A DNA stretch of 64,000 bases from Cristatella mucedo (Eukaryota; Bryozoa; Phylactolaemata; Cristatellidae), in assembly GCA_009760855.2 (NCBI GenBank), contig WPIO01000012.1, positions 8,041,501 to 8,105,500 of the forward strand, in the 5' to 3' direction. How positions within the stretch are numbered: the first letter of the stretch is position 1; each line of letters opens with the position of its first letter. Under the pieces are notes generated by a model, which saw only the letters and a list, made by a program, of their open reading frames with translations, did not search any database and had not been told where the DNA came from. Of the stretch, positions 1 through 11,800 are shown piece by piece. The translations under genes were made by a program, and so were the position numbers.

Positions 1-1960
1 GGCCTCTTCAGACCTGTCTTAAAAGGATCTGCCTTCTAAGAAACTCGGAAGAATTTCGATGGCATCTTTGAAAATTACCGCGAATGTGCATGGACGAATA
101 TGCATCGCACTAGCTGAGAAGCGCCTTGAATCTGCCGACCTGAAGGCGCGCCCGAGGAGCCCCTTGTCTCCCAGCCGCCTAGCTCGTACACGGAATCCTG
201 GAAGCCACCTGGAAAGGCTTTAAAGCGGAGGGCTAAGGGTTAAATTTGGGGAAAAAACAGGTTTTGAAGGCCTCAGTTTTGGTAAAGGCAGCCTATCCCC
301 GACCCATCGGTAGGACCGATAGGGTAACCCCCTGGCCCTCTAGGGCCTCTGTGCCGGTTATAATTATCAACGTCCTGCAAGTTTCTTAGCTGAGCATGCG
401 TCCATCGGTAGGCGCTTTAAGCGGAATAAACGATTAACTTAAGGTAAATCAAAACTGTTAGTTCGATATATTGACTTTTTAACGCGCCCATTTTGCAAAT
501 GTATAATTGTCATAGTCATACATTGACATGAAAGAGCTTTCAATGGCCCTAAACACGAAAGAAGTCACGTCGATATCACGATAAGCAAAAGAAGGACCAT
601 AAATTTGGTGAAAGCCCGAATAGGAGTTGTCGAAACATTTGTGAGCACAACATAGGCAAGCCATATTCTTCCTCACCACAAAGTATTGGCGTCCGACCTC
701 AAGTAATATCAGTGCATTGCACATTGAAACACCAATTCGCGTCAGGCACACAACTAGAGTTTGCAGCAGTCGCACTACAGCAATCAGCAACACGACTACA
801 GATTATCCTAAATATCTTCATCAACATGGCAGCATCCGTCCATCACTTCAGCAGTTATTGTAGTAGTGCTCTTCAAACAATGTATCACAGTCGCGGGCTC
901 CACAGTAGCAATAACCGGCAAGGGATATCGACCCTTTCTTTTCCACATCGTAAGTTTCGCCTAAAGCAGCAGGCAACTGCAGCCGACCTCCTGCCAGCTC
1001 CGTGCTTCCGGTATGAATTCACAGCATCTGCTTAATATCCAATAGATTAACAATAAACCGTTCAATGGCTGGATGAGGGGAGATGCGCCTTTGGGCGATG
1101 GGGTAAATTGCAAATTTTAATAAGCAGGCTAGAAAGCGGAAGAAGATGAAAGGAATAAGTTCCTTAAGATGATTAGTGTCGTCAGTCTTCATAGGTAAAG
1201 AACTGCTGGTATATAAGTAATAAGTCACGGACTTGTAGTTGTGCTAATTGTAAATCGAGGTCTGTCGAAACGTGAGCAGATGCAAGTTACAAGCCATCAT
1301 GATGCGAAAAAGTTGACAGCCTACCGTTCCTCTCGGACTTCGAGCTTTCGCTATACTTTGAAAAATTAACATTTAAGTATAGATTTAGTAAAAAAAAAAT
1401 GTATTGAACTTACCTACAGTAAAGGTAAGCATTTAGTTTTATTTACATAGAGGGAGCCGAGCCGCAGCGGCTATCAAACCCGCTTGCTGTGCACTAAGGA
1501 CTAGCCTGCTGCTGTTCTCAAACCAGCAATCTAGGCTACGAACTGCGGGTGCCTTACCACTGGCCACACTCCCAGTGGCCGATGCTCATCTTTGACGAAG
1601 CTGCATTTCACTTTAAGCAGTATCCATGGGTGGACACTGCCGAATTCTGGTCGCATAGTGTAAAAATGGTAAAACGATAGTGACGCTTTTGACCTTGATA
1701 ATGAACTTGAAGCCCTTTTAATATAGCTACCTAAGACGTTGCAGCTGGCTCTAACTCTAGAAAAGACGATATTCAACTTATAAATGGGTTTTTGTGTTTA
1801 GAGTTTACGTTTAAGGCTTTAGGACTTTGTATTTAGGTATCAAAATAAACTCTAAACAGAAAAGATAACTGAAACATGTTTATTTAGTATAAATATATGC
1901 TTACTCTGGCGACCATGAACAGCCTGCTATGAGCACTGTGCCCCTAGCAGACTGACACGA
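1..1960. other. No gene recognised; left flank
   Basis: Reading frames here are short on both strands (the longest are about 100 codons, at 479-793 on the minus strand and 712-1035 on the plus strand). None shows a family motif or plausible splice-linked partners. Base composition is ordinary. I see no structured repeat apart from poly-A/T runs near 1390. A distal exon of an off-window gene cannot be excluded. Confidence 0.5.
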
Positions 1961-2476
1961 CTCTATGAACAAAGGACGCCGTATTAGCTGGTTTTTCAGT
2001 CATAAAACTCGCCTTAACCGCACTACACCACTTCTCACCGATCTGAATTGGCGGCTCCCCTTAAATCATTGCATTTACTTAAAGGTTTTATCACTAATTT
2101 ACATACAGCTTTATTTATTCTCTCGCTGCAATACCTATCCGAACTACTACGTCATCATGGCTAATCATGGCCAACCAAGTATCGTGCTATACGCTCTGCT
2201 GACCCAAGTCGTCAGGAGTGTACCTCGACCCAACCTCAAGTCCTTTGGAGACCTGCCTTTAGTTCGTAGTCTCTCGACGCCTGGAACTCAATCAAGATTG
2301 ACACCACGATATCCCCTTACAAGATGAAATATAGAGATCAGCTCAAATGCACATCTCCCTCGCAACATTCGTTGTCTCCTTGTGAATTGTCCTTTGTGCG
2401 CTTGTGCATGCTGGCGCTATGCGCGTTATCACTAACCATATTGGCAGGCTTCCCTTAAAGCTTATGTAAAGTGCCA

Positions 2477-2490
<14 letters not shown>
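1960..2490 (+). mobile_element. LINE 3' end (CR1/L2-like), old diverged copy
   Basis: The plus strand carries a decayed C-terminal end of a non-LTR reverse transcriptase: an LxDLNWRLP stretch matching the usual LHWLPV block, then NLKSFGD, then a 3' UTR ending in a degenerate GCTTATGTAAAGTGCC box just before a GA microsatellite. It is the same family as the better copies at 19140, 26260 and 32385, but with more frameshifts. It is 5' truncated, as usual for target-primed insertions. Confidence 0.7.
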
Positions 2491-2508
<18 letters not shown>

Positions 2509-2530
2509 AGAGAGGGAGGGGGAGAGAAAG
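2476..2530. repeat. (AG)n microsatellite, impure
   Basis: A purine tract of AG dinucleotides with GGG interruptions. It directly abuts the LINE tail on its left, so it may have grown from that element's simple 3' end. Confidence 0.9.
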
Positions 2531-2908
2531 ATTTAGTTCTCTAATGGCGATATACAATGGCTTGTTAACATTTATTGCATTATATAAAACCCCTGCTAAG
2601 CCCTGAAGGCAAAGGAATGGTGCGATAAGTAGCAGATATCAGTCCCACGTCCACCGTTCAAGCGTAAATCATTCTCAAGGCGCCAGAAGCGTAGGTCTCG
2701 TAGCAGCAGGCAGCAGTTTGTACAGGCTTGCACCATTACCCCTCGTTCGGGTGACTGCCGACTGTCAGTGCTGCCTTTTGCCTGCCATGCTCGGGCAGCC
2801 TGATAGAAAAATTCAATGTACCAATGAATTTAAGCAGTTTTGAAAGTATCTTTAAATGCGATTCATGCGTCGCGTATGCGAAGCCGAGATAGCTGGTGAT
2901 GCGGGGAA

Positions 2909-2920
2909 CCCCCCCCCCCC
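2909..2920. repeat. C12 homopolymer
   Basis: Twelve consecutive C residues, in the GC-rich stretch upstream of SAP30. The run length is prone to sequencing error. Confidence 0.85.
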
Positions 2921-3484
2921 GAGGTGACCGACCTTCACCCCGGGTACCGTTATTTCCTACCCGGCCATCTTCAGAACGCCGGTTTTGTCGACTGGTTCGT
3001 GCGCGTGTTTTTTCTTGATTCGGACCTACTTATGATACTTACGAGTGAGTTAAAGTGCCTAGAGTGTTCTTTGAGCTTGTCCGAACGGGCAGGTAGTCGC
3101 CGCGCCAATCAAGCCGCTCAGCGTAGCTTTCGGTCGGTTGCCGGCTTTTCGGGCTCCTTGCTCCCCTCGAAGTGGGAGCTCGCGCGAGCGAGCGGAGTAA
3201 GCGTGGAAATCGCCTATGATATGTCCCAAGTCTTTGAAATACCCACAATCGATCTGAAGACCTGGGGTGGAGACCGCGTGGGATGATCGACACTATTCTC
3301 GGCCTCAAAACGACAATGCAAGCCTAGTGGATCGCAGCCGGCTCTCTCCGGCAGGCCTTCGGAAGTAGTCGCGGCTTTGGCGCGGGCTTGTGTCGCGTGT
3401 CGCTCTCGAGGCGGCACATTCTTCAGGTAGAGCTCGCAGTCGTCGCTCAAAATGCCCTTTTTTTTACTATTATAAGATAGAGAG
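2920..3484 (+). promoter_or_regulatory. SAP30 upstream, CpG-rich region
   Basis: This stretch is much richer in G, C and CpG than its surroundings and directly precedes the SAP30 start codon, as expected for a housekeeping promoter and 5' UTR. Overlapping open frames on both strands look like by-products of the composition, with no recognised domain. No TATA box stands out. The transcription start cannot be placed by eye. Confidence 0.5.
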
Positions 3485-5140
3485 ATGAACGGGGGCAACA
3501 CGGAAATACCAGACGAAGAGGAAGACGATGACTACAACAGCGGCCAGGCCGGCGAAGCGGTCGCGGCTGACGAGGACGAAGACAGCTGTGGCGACGACGA
3601 CGACGCAGCCGCGCAAGAGCAGCAGGTGTGCTGCTTGGTAGACGACGGGAGGAAGTGCAAGCGCCCTGCTGGAAATGCCTGCTACAGCAAGAAGATCCAG
3701 CGAACGGTGCAGCAGAGGAAGCTGAAACTCGACGTCGCTGATACGGTGAGACGAGTTTCGTGCGCCAATGATCTAAAGCTTACTGTTAAGAATTAAAAAA
3801 AAAGGTTTACCGAGTATTACGAGTGAACCGTTGGCCCGGCTGGCATGTACTGCTAGTAAAGTAAAATTAAAGTAAGGGGGTTAGGTGGCGTGGCGCAGCA
3901 TGCTACTCGTATGCTACTCATGACGACTTTGTATTGTCGGCATGCATAATCAAACTGATGTGACTGCAGAGTAAAAACAATCAAAATTGCAGCACACTTC
4001 ACTAGCTTCGTCAGCTAATAATAATAATAGTATATTTGAAATAGCTCCTTCAGACAACTCAAATCTCGTTCAAGGCACTTTGCATTTGCTGCAAACGACG
4101 CGCAATCGAATGGTTAGTGGTAGCATGTTCAGTGACAACAAGCATAACATGGTTAGGGGTGACAAGCACAGCTAGAAGTCAGCCTCAGCCGCATAGCCTA
4201 CATGGATAGTCTCAGCAGTTTTCTGCCGGGTTAAGGCTTTGATAAATTAGACCTTCGTGTGCACTTCTAAGCATTAGCAATCTCCCTGTCTAAGCTATGC
4301 CACAAGTAAAGGAGTAGTTCGTTTAATGACGGTGTCTTTCGGATAATGGCTTGTCCTGCCTGTTATGAAGGGTTGTCGTATACCCATGTCTGCCTGTTGG
4401 CTGTGCAGGATTCCCAACTAACCCTTGCCAGGCAAGTTCAAGTTCAGTGAGGTGGCTGTTTAACCTCTCATCACTGATTTCAAAAATACAGCAAATGCTA
4501 TTTCGTTAATGGCTAACGTGTCGTGTGTGTGTGTCTGTGTGTGTGTACGTGTTTCTAGCTTTTATATAAAAAAAACTTGTCATTTGCAATATCGGCATGC
4601 CTGTTCTGTGCATACATGTTTCTATGTCGGCATGTTTTCCATACTGCGAGGAGAGGATCGTGTCATTTGCTTGCAAATAGTCTAGTGCTGTGTAGAGGCT
4701 TTTGCATGGAGCTATTGCAATGCTTATTGGCATTGTGTTTGTAGGTTCAGCACACTTACATATGTGATCATCACAAAGCAGTCATTCAGAGTGTACGGCA
4801 GATCAAGCGTAAGAGGCACAGCGATGATGAAGAGAGCTCGCCCGAGCTGCCCGTCCGCAGGAAAACCGACGTCGACTTCAGTGTTGTGCCACTAAGCGTA
4901 CTGAAGCGCTACAAGGCCCATTACAAACTGCCGGCTCGGCCTGGCATGAACAAGGCTCAGCTGCTGGAGGTAGTCAGCAAGCACTTTAAGACTATACGTG
5001 TCGACGAAAAAGAGGTCCTTACTTTTTTTATCTATATGTCAAAGAGCCGAAGAAGCCGCCACGACCAAGATGCTACTTCAATTCGAGATACACAGTCAAT
5101 TATGCCGTCATCACCCAAGTCTTCGAGGCACAGCGATTAG
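3485..5140 (+). CDS. SAP30: SAP30/SAP30L, Sin3-HDAC corepressor subunit
   Basis: Two coding exons, 3485-3745 and 4745-5140, join in phase 0 (donor ACG|GTGAGA, acceptor TTTGTAG|GTT) to give 218 aa; human SAP30 is about 220. Residues 9-40 are highly acidic. A C2CH zinc module follows, with probable ligands C50, C58, C94 and H97, the family signature RPAGNA at 60-65 and YICDHHK at 92-98. A basic nuclear-localisation-like patch KRKRH lies at 108-112. The Sin3-binding domain spans about 132-187, with LKRYKAHYKL and PGMNKAQL. In the family the protein bridges Sin3, histone deacetylases and nucleic acid or phosphoinositide in the nucleus. The start is the ATG giving the MNG N-terminus also seen in SAP30L. 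The gene converges with NAA15. The invertebrate gene is probably the single ancestor of SAP30 and SAP30L, so the symbol is approximate. Confidence 0.96.
4012..4180 (-). mobile_element. LINE 3' tail in SAP30 intron 1
   Basis: Read on the minus strand, it shows the family's 3' end: a GCATAACATGGTTAGGGGTGA-like UTR word on the far side, then GCAAATGCAAAGTGCC, then a TTATTATTATT tail at 4016-4030. Only the non-coding terminal part remains. It lies antisense within the SAP30 intron. Confidence 0.75.
4519..4550. repeat. (GT)n microsatellite
   Basis: An imperfect GT dinucleotide run inside SAP30 intron 1, about 200 bases before the exon 2 acceptor. Confidence 0.85.
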
Positions 5141-6500
5141 TAGCTGACTTGGGTATGTGGGCCATCTAGGCACCAGCATGACTCAGGGGTGCACTGCATC
5201 CCATCTGATTCAGTGGGCACCTACGTATTTGTTTACTTTTCAATGGTTTGTGGATAATTTAGTCCCACATTTGCTGTATTGCATACCACAGGCAACGTTA
5301 ATATGTTGAAGTAATCATGTGTAATCTGATCTTGTGTTCTTCGTCTCATGTTTTTACAATGTATACATAAGTGCTGGTACCTCAAGTTCTATATGTGGCT
5401 GTATGGCCACAGATTGATTGACGCCTGTGTCGAACGAGACTGAGCAGGCCATGATCGGATTGCTTGTTTGAAGTGCTCTTGACGATATGCTATCCGGCGT
5501 GATCTGATTGAAGCCATGCTCAAGGACCTTGGCTTTTTGTTTATGTGGTCGTCCTGGGCTTCCAGATCAAGATGTATTGGTACTGTTCGTGAGCTGCTTG
5601 TGTTGTTATGAGGTGATTTTTATTTGCCATGGTATAGTTATGTTTAAACTGGGTCTTAAATTACCATCGTAGTGTCCAGTTCACTAGTTTTATATGGGCT
5701 GTTATTGCCAGCAATTAGTGACCTGGCAGCACACTAAATAGCAAACTTTGCCATCAGGTGAGTAGATAAGCATCAAAAAGGTCAAAATAGCTAAAGCCTT
5801 GTGAATTCATAACAGTTTCGAGCCAATTCGTCCAGGAGGGGCTGGCCTGGTGCTCAGCTAGCAATGGTCGTCTTGGTTGCTAGCTCACACAATCTAGTAG
5901 GGGGAGTGCCCACAATGTTAGAGAACTTGCTATTCAGCAACACCAAGTGAGCCCTTATCTATTGAGCCCATTCTCTGAGCTATTATCGCAGCTAACAAAT
6001 TAATATTGGTAGCAACAAACTAATTGACGACTTGAAGCCCGTACTATTGGTATTCCATGAACGTGCACCAAACGTGCCTGTTTCCATCAGATACAACCAA
6101 ACTTCCAAAGTATTTACGAGGGTGGATAGGTACCACCACCAAGCCGCTGCTGTCAAGTCAGTCGATTGAAGTCGAACAGCACTGAAAACATGACCAAGAG
6201 GTATTTCAATATTTTCTATTATCACAACTAAGGTTATACATGCACTAATGGGTACTCACATCAGTAGGACTTTGGACCACCACTGTTGTTTATGACTACA
6301 TGTATTCGCCAGGGCACTTAGTCAGCTTTCGGGTTCATAGGCTTGCATTGTGAGTGCTTAGTTTCATGCAGCACATAAAAGCCGACAAGGTTACAAGAAG
6401 CACACCTGCTCAATCTTGTCATGTGCTACCACCATTGATGGACTGGAAGAACTTCATTCACCAGTCTCAAGACCTACTGGTGAAGTAGTAGCAGAAAGGC
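5141..6500 (+). other. SAP30 3' UTR and downstream flank
   Basis: No open frame has recognisable homology. I found no canonical AATAAA on the plus strand in the first kilobase after the SAP30 stop, so the 3' end cannot be placed. A word of the form TATTCGCCAGGGC followed by AGTCAGCTTTCGG occurs at 6302-6345 and again at 6590-6625, which suggests duplicated transposon-end DNA reaching into this flank. Confidence 0.4.
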
Positions 6501-7560
6501 CTCTGGGGCTATCACACTCTGTAGTAGGCAGTGAAAAATTGCCTACTACAGGGCGAGAACCCATAGTCTGTCGTTTTTAGTCTGCTCATGTGTTCGCCAG
6601 GGCGTTGACTCAAGTCAGCTTTCGGCAAATATCCAGAGTAGTACAGATGCTTTAGGCGATTAAAAAGCTGCTTGGGGGAAGACGAAATGCTGTTCCCAGC
6701 TGTAAGTGAGGGCTCTAGCCTGAACCCTCCGATGCTCAATTAGATAGGCTTGGCCAACTAAGGACTCGGACACCTGAATAGGCAAAGAATTGCTCAATTG
6801 CCCTTTCAGTATGCTTTGGGATATTATCTGCTTGCCGAACATAGTCCTCCTCCACAAAAGCTCTGGCATAGGGCATGCCAACACTTTTGACGGTCCATGA
6901 ACACATTCCTGCATATAGTCCTGCTGATTCGGTGTCGAGTTCCTACGCCTGCAGCTGAAAAACAAGACCAATAAAGCATACCTCCACTTTACGTGAACGT
7001 AGATTACAAGCAGCCCATTTGGTACTTTTCGCCTTTTCTTCGACTGATGAAATTCCTCCCATCGCCATCTCCGTGGACAACGAATTTACTTTCATCGGTC
7101 CATAGAATACTGCTCCAGTCGGTAGCTGTAAAGTCGGCATGTTTTCGGGCCCACTGCAGACTTCAATTTCGTCGTAGTTCGTTCATAAACAGCGTGCATT
7201 AACTATTCGGTAAATGCCTTACCCCAGAAGCCTCCTACGAAACGTGTCAACACACAGCCTAGTCGGTGGACTCTTCTAAGGTTTCGGGGAAAACTTGAAC
7301 TGGTGCTTTCATTCAACCAAGTGCAGACGGTCATCTTTCTTTGTCGTCGAACCAGCAGATTGTGGCGGTCGGAGCATGGTAAGACATCCATTCTACCACC
7401 CTAAAAATTCTTTAGGTTATACCTGACCGATGCCTCAGACTTAATCTAGGCTTCCGTGCCACCTTCACCTTGCTAAGACCCATTTTGTAATAGGCGACGA
7501 TTTGGCTTTCGATTTCACTATTTAGATCCTTGGTATTTCCAATGGCAGATTAGCACCGTT
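6500..7560 (-). pseudogene. Tc1/mariner transposase relic 1
   Basis: Three reading frames on the minus strand together carry the DDE transposase landmarks. An N-terminal helix-turn-helix-like block (IVAYYKMGLSKVKVA) lies near 7490-7540. A WTDESKF block holding the first catalytic Asp lies near 7070-7110, followed by RRKGEKY. A QADNIPKHT block (second Asp) and a VLSWPSL block lie near 6750-6880. A possible WADLKRQ-like remnant follows near 6570. Several frameshifts and in-frame stops separate these, so it cannot encode an active enzyme. It sits between the convergent SAP30 and NAA15 3' ends. Confidence 0.85.
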
Positions 7561-8884
7561 GGAGCAGCTCCACACGAGTGGTGCGCCTAGGAAGTGCAAA
7601 AACAACTCTTTTCCTCCTCATAAGTGAACGTGCAGAAAAATCGTTGGCTGTTTGGATTGCAAGTAGATAATCGAACTGCAAGTCAAAACTCAAGTTCTGC
7701 CATTTTTAAGGTGAGATATCGTTCCGAGCCACCTGAGTATTTTTATTTCTTACAGCAACGTAGACACGGCCATCGACACTGAGCTATTTTTATGTAAACA
7801 ATCAGGTTTACGTAAAAGTCCGCCCACACGGTTGGGGGACCTCCGAGTGAATAGTTATTAAGTAGTCGGTGTCTAAAATGCACCTTGCAAGTACTTTTGC
7901 GCGTGAATGTAAGCCCAGCTAGCCGGGAACCCTCAAAGAACCTGCAAACAGTGTTGTTGAGACTAGTGAGAAGGATCTTCTCATGGCCAACATTCAGCAT
8001 ATTATGAAAAAGAGGCTGTATATACAGAATTGCCTTTTGAAATTTCTCTGCTACCGAGCGATAATGGAAAACCCTACTAAAAACGACTGGTCGATCGGGC
8101 ATGTGCGGTCACACAAAAATAATCTGCTTTGAGAAACTAAAGAAGATTCTTAAACATTACAAACAAAAATTGTATTCAGGTAAAAACCAATGTCATCATA
8201 GTAACAGATGCTGCCGGTAGGACATGTAGGCAGTCAATGCTAGCTCCGTTCAAGGCTACTTGCCAGCAACATGGTTCTTACGGTGCGAGAGCTTGTGAGC
8301 GTATTCTAGCAGTCTGTATTCGAGCTTCACAGAAAGCACGAATGCTCGACTACATAATAGCACAACAATAGAGTCCGACCTTTTGCCCATCATTTCAAGG
8401 CAGCAACTGTCCTGTGGGCTTCATGCATGACCAAATCACAACTCTACACTCATTAGCAAGCTGGCTGGATAGCACTGTATTTCCACTTGCCCAGGACGCT
8501 CGATACAACATGGGTGAGCTGCCAGTCACTAGACTGCATCACGACACGGCTCAAGACCTTTGAAGAGCACACCTACTCGGCCAGTGCAGTGCAGCCAATG
8601 CATAGTGAGCACAGTCAGCACAGTTGTAAAGCTGAAGCCAACATACGAGCGCACATTCCTACAGGCAGCCGACAATCAATTCTGGCACTAAATCCACACA
8701 TGGGTTGCCCATCACTGCTGATGAGACTTGTGCCCCTCTCGTGGGGGACAGACACTGCCAAGTCAACGACTTGCCCGTGATGCAGCAGTGACAGGCAGGG
8801 GTCAAGTCGCCTGGCAATGGTGAAAGCCACTTGTGTCACTAGCACGGGCAGGTGAGCAATGCCTGTGCAGCCACCGATGCTGGC
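7560..8884 (-). other. Probable NAA15 3' UTR and flank
   Basis: This stretch follows the NAA15 stop codon on the minus strand. Read on that strand, AATAAA occurs at 7747-7742, about 1.1 kb downstream, and is a candidate poly(A) signal. Open frames on both strands (for example 7743-8102 minus and 8487-8780 plus) have no recognisable motif and are treated as chance. Confidence 0.4.
7742..7747 (-). terminator. Candidate NAA15 poly(A) signal
   Basis: AATAAA read on the minus strand, about 1.1 kb past the NAA15 stop. Nearer cryptic variants cannot be excluded. Confidence 0.35.
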
Positions 8885-11800
8885 TTACTCGTACTCCACC
8901 TCGGGCGGTAGAGGAGGTCCATTCGTGACCGGGTGGTCATTAGGAGTGAACATGGATGCATAGGGAAGAAAAGCATGGCAAGCTTGCTTGTATGCCTCCA
9001 CGCCATACTCCGACTCACCAAAATGACCCTGCTTCAAGGCTTCGAAGACAGCAGCACAGTTCTGAAAAATGGGCATATGCATTAAGTAATCTCAAAAGCA
9101 GTACGCATGTCATATCGCACGAGAAACAGTCGACGTAGTCCAGGTGCACTTTACATGGCTCACACAATGAGCCAAGCGGAAACAAACAGAATGCAGACAC
9201 TTTTTTTTGGTGGCGTGTGCCTTACCTCTACAGTGCGACCTTCGAGGTCATCGGAAAGGTTGGTTGCAATAGTGAGGGCCGACTCGCATGCTGTATGACT
9301 TAGGAATGCCATTGACATTGCCACTGTGTTAAATAAAGGACAAACGAACATTATAATCACACCCTTGATATAATACTACTGTAGACGGTGAACAAGTCAA
9401 ATGAATAAAAAATACTAGCACTTTTCAAGGAAAAGGATTAAACATTTTTCGTGGAGTGCACAAAGGACTTAATATCCGTTCGGGTGCTTTACAACTTGCT
9501 GCAAGAGAAGCAGTAGATGATAACACTTGAAATTACCATTACGAACAGTTGCCACGGCTTGAAATCAATGAAGAGGGAAGATCACAATCATGAGATGGGT
9601 GCCCTGATTAGATGGCAAAACATAATTTCGAGACAAAGCACGGGTCATTTACTGGGATAGAAACCGTGGATAGAATCCCTTCGGTGCTATAAATGTGCCA
9701 GAAACATGGACCACACACAGAAATAGTAGAACTTCACCTGCCCAAAGCAAACACATAGCAATAACTTAAATCAAGATGCCAAGCGCTGCTTACCGGCTAG
9801 TCTGTGAGGTACCGATTTTGAATGTCTTTTGAAGAACAGTAAGTTTAAAAACTCAGGACAAATGTCGTCTTTAATGTTCAAACCTTCAGCTGCACCAGTC
9901 CACGAAGCTCTCTGCTGCCAGTTTTCAGGAAGCCTTGACTGAACACTGTCTAGCTCAGGTGACCAGCACTGCTTTTCGTTGTCTATCGGGTAGCAATTAT
10001 ATATGGTAGTCAGCTCTTTTGTCAGGAGTGCCTTGACAGCATCAGGAACATCTGCTGCTTCTTGAACTAAAACGTCACAATCATGTATTACTTTGACAAA
10101 TATCTACCCACTAAACAAATTTAAACTATAAGGAAGGCATGGCACAACAAGCCATAATAAACTCGCTTACAACCAGGACTGGCATAGCCATTTGCACTAC
10201 AATAAACCAGCTAGAATGCAGCCAACGTTGCTATTCAAACGTCCGCCACTAGGCAACAATAAATAATACTCAGGCATAGAGGCATGACACATTTGCCGAT
10301 GCCAAATGCCTCTACTGTCACTTGACACTCAATTATATGTGACTACATCAGTGTCCACATATAAAAGGAAAGTGATCGCAACATCTCACTGCTTACTACA
10401 GCTAAATTACACAAGACTGGTCAGCTTTAAAAAAGAAAATGATTACTTTTGGAGAAGAGTACCAGGTCAATACGAGCTATCCCGATCGGGGAGAGTGACT
10501 AAACGAAGACTATTGCATACATTATTCTATTCCATTTACGCCCCTATTTCTTAAACTTAAGCAGTGTAGCGACTTCAACCTGATGACTGTACAGTGCAAC
10601 TAGCACGAATGCAATCGCAGATTTATGTGATTACAATACCTGTACTTGTAATTGCTGGCAGACAATAGATATTGCTAACAAGATCATTGCCGGAAGAGCA
10701 AAGGATTACCTCGTCTTAAGAATTTCACAATGCACAAGTGGAATCTGGGGCTGTTAGTCACTGCATGAATCCTACATCCACGCTTGATCGCCTGAAGCAT
10801 GAGTAGCAGCTTGCCTAAAAGTAGGTATGCACAGTTAAGCACCAAACACAAAATAAGATCGTCTCAGATGGCAGTGCCACGCAAGTTCAGACAAGGCAAC
10901 TTAAGTCAGCCTGTGCTAAAAACCGTTACCTTTCCTCGAATATATCTCAAAGGCCAGGATGTGGGTCTCTATGTTATCAGAGCACAAATCCTGCAGCGGC
11001 TTCAAGAACCTGATCGCTTGATCTAACGGGTCGGCAACCTGAAGGATACAGACAAATCATGAAACCTAGCTTTTAGCTCTAGTACAGCTGCTGATAGTCA
11101 TACTGGCAGGAAACATCAGATAGACCCATTGGTGAGGAACTCTCCAAAACAGCTAAGAAAAAATATTGCTCGTGTGGAGAAAAACAAAAATATGGCTTGA
11201 AAAAACTTACATGTAGCATGGGATCAACGAATTCGCGTTGGGACACATTGCAAAATGATATTCCTATTTACTGAATAGTCACATAATACATGTTCTAAAC
11301 CATTGAACGTCAGCCTACACATTGCTTAGAAGCATGAGCTTGCAAACGTCATACCCGAGCTAGCTTATCTGGCGACAGATCCTCCTCTTTGCAGTGATCG
11401 GCTTCATCAGTGTGGCTACTCTTCTTTGCAGGATTTGGTGCATTGGCAGCCGAAGCAGGTGCAGTGCCACTGGCTTTGCGCTCCTCATCCTGCTTGTGCT
11501 TGTCCTGAGCTGCTTTCTTCTGGGCTTTTCGCTGCTTGTTCCGGAGTTTTTTCAGCTCACTCGGTGTCAGGTTCTCTGGATAAACGAGCAGATATTATCA
11601 CTCAACAAAATAAGTACCTGACATTGCAAGCCCCATCAGTGGACCTCGTCCAAATGCAAATATTTTGTACAATAACTATTTCGATGAACTAAATTGGAAA
11701 GACTAACTGCTGTGACCACGGTACTTCTACAAGCCCACGTCAGCTTCACTCACTTTACCGACAAAAAAAAACAGAAATCAGAAAGCCAAAGTTATCTAGG

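Noticed and set aside
479-1035. Opposed 104- and 107-codon open frames near the left edge
   Set aside because: No recognisable motif, no splice-linked partner exons, and no similarity I can identify.
2924-3501. Overlapping open frames on both strands upstream of SAP30
   Set aside because: High GC content lowers stop-codon frequency, and neither frame resembles a known protein.
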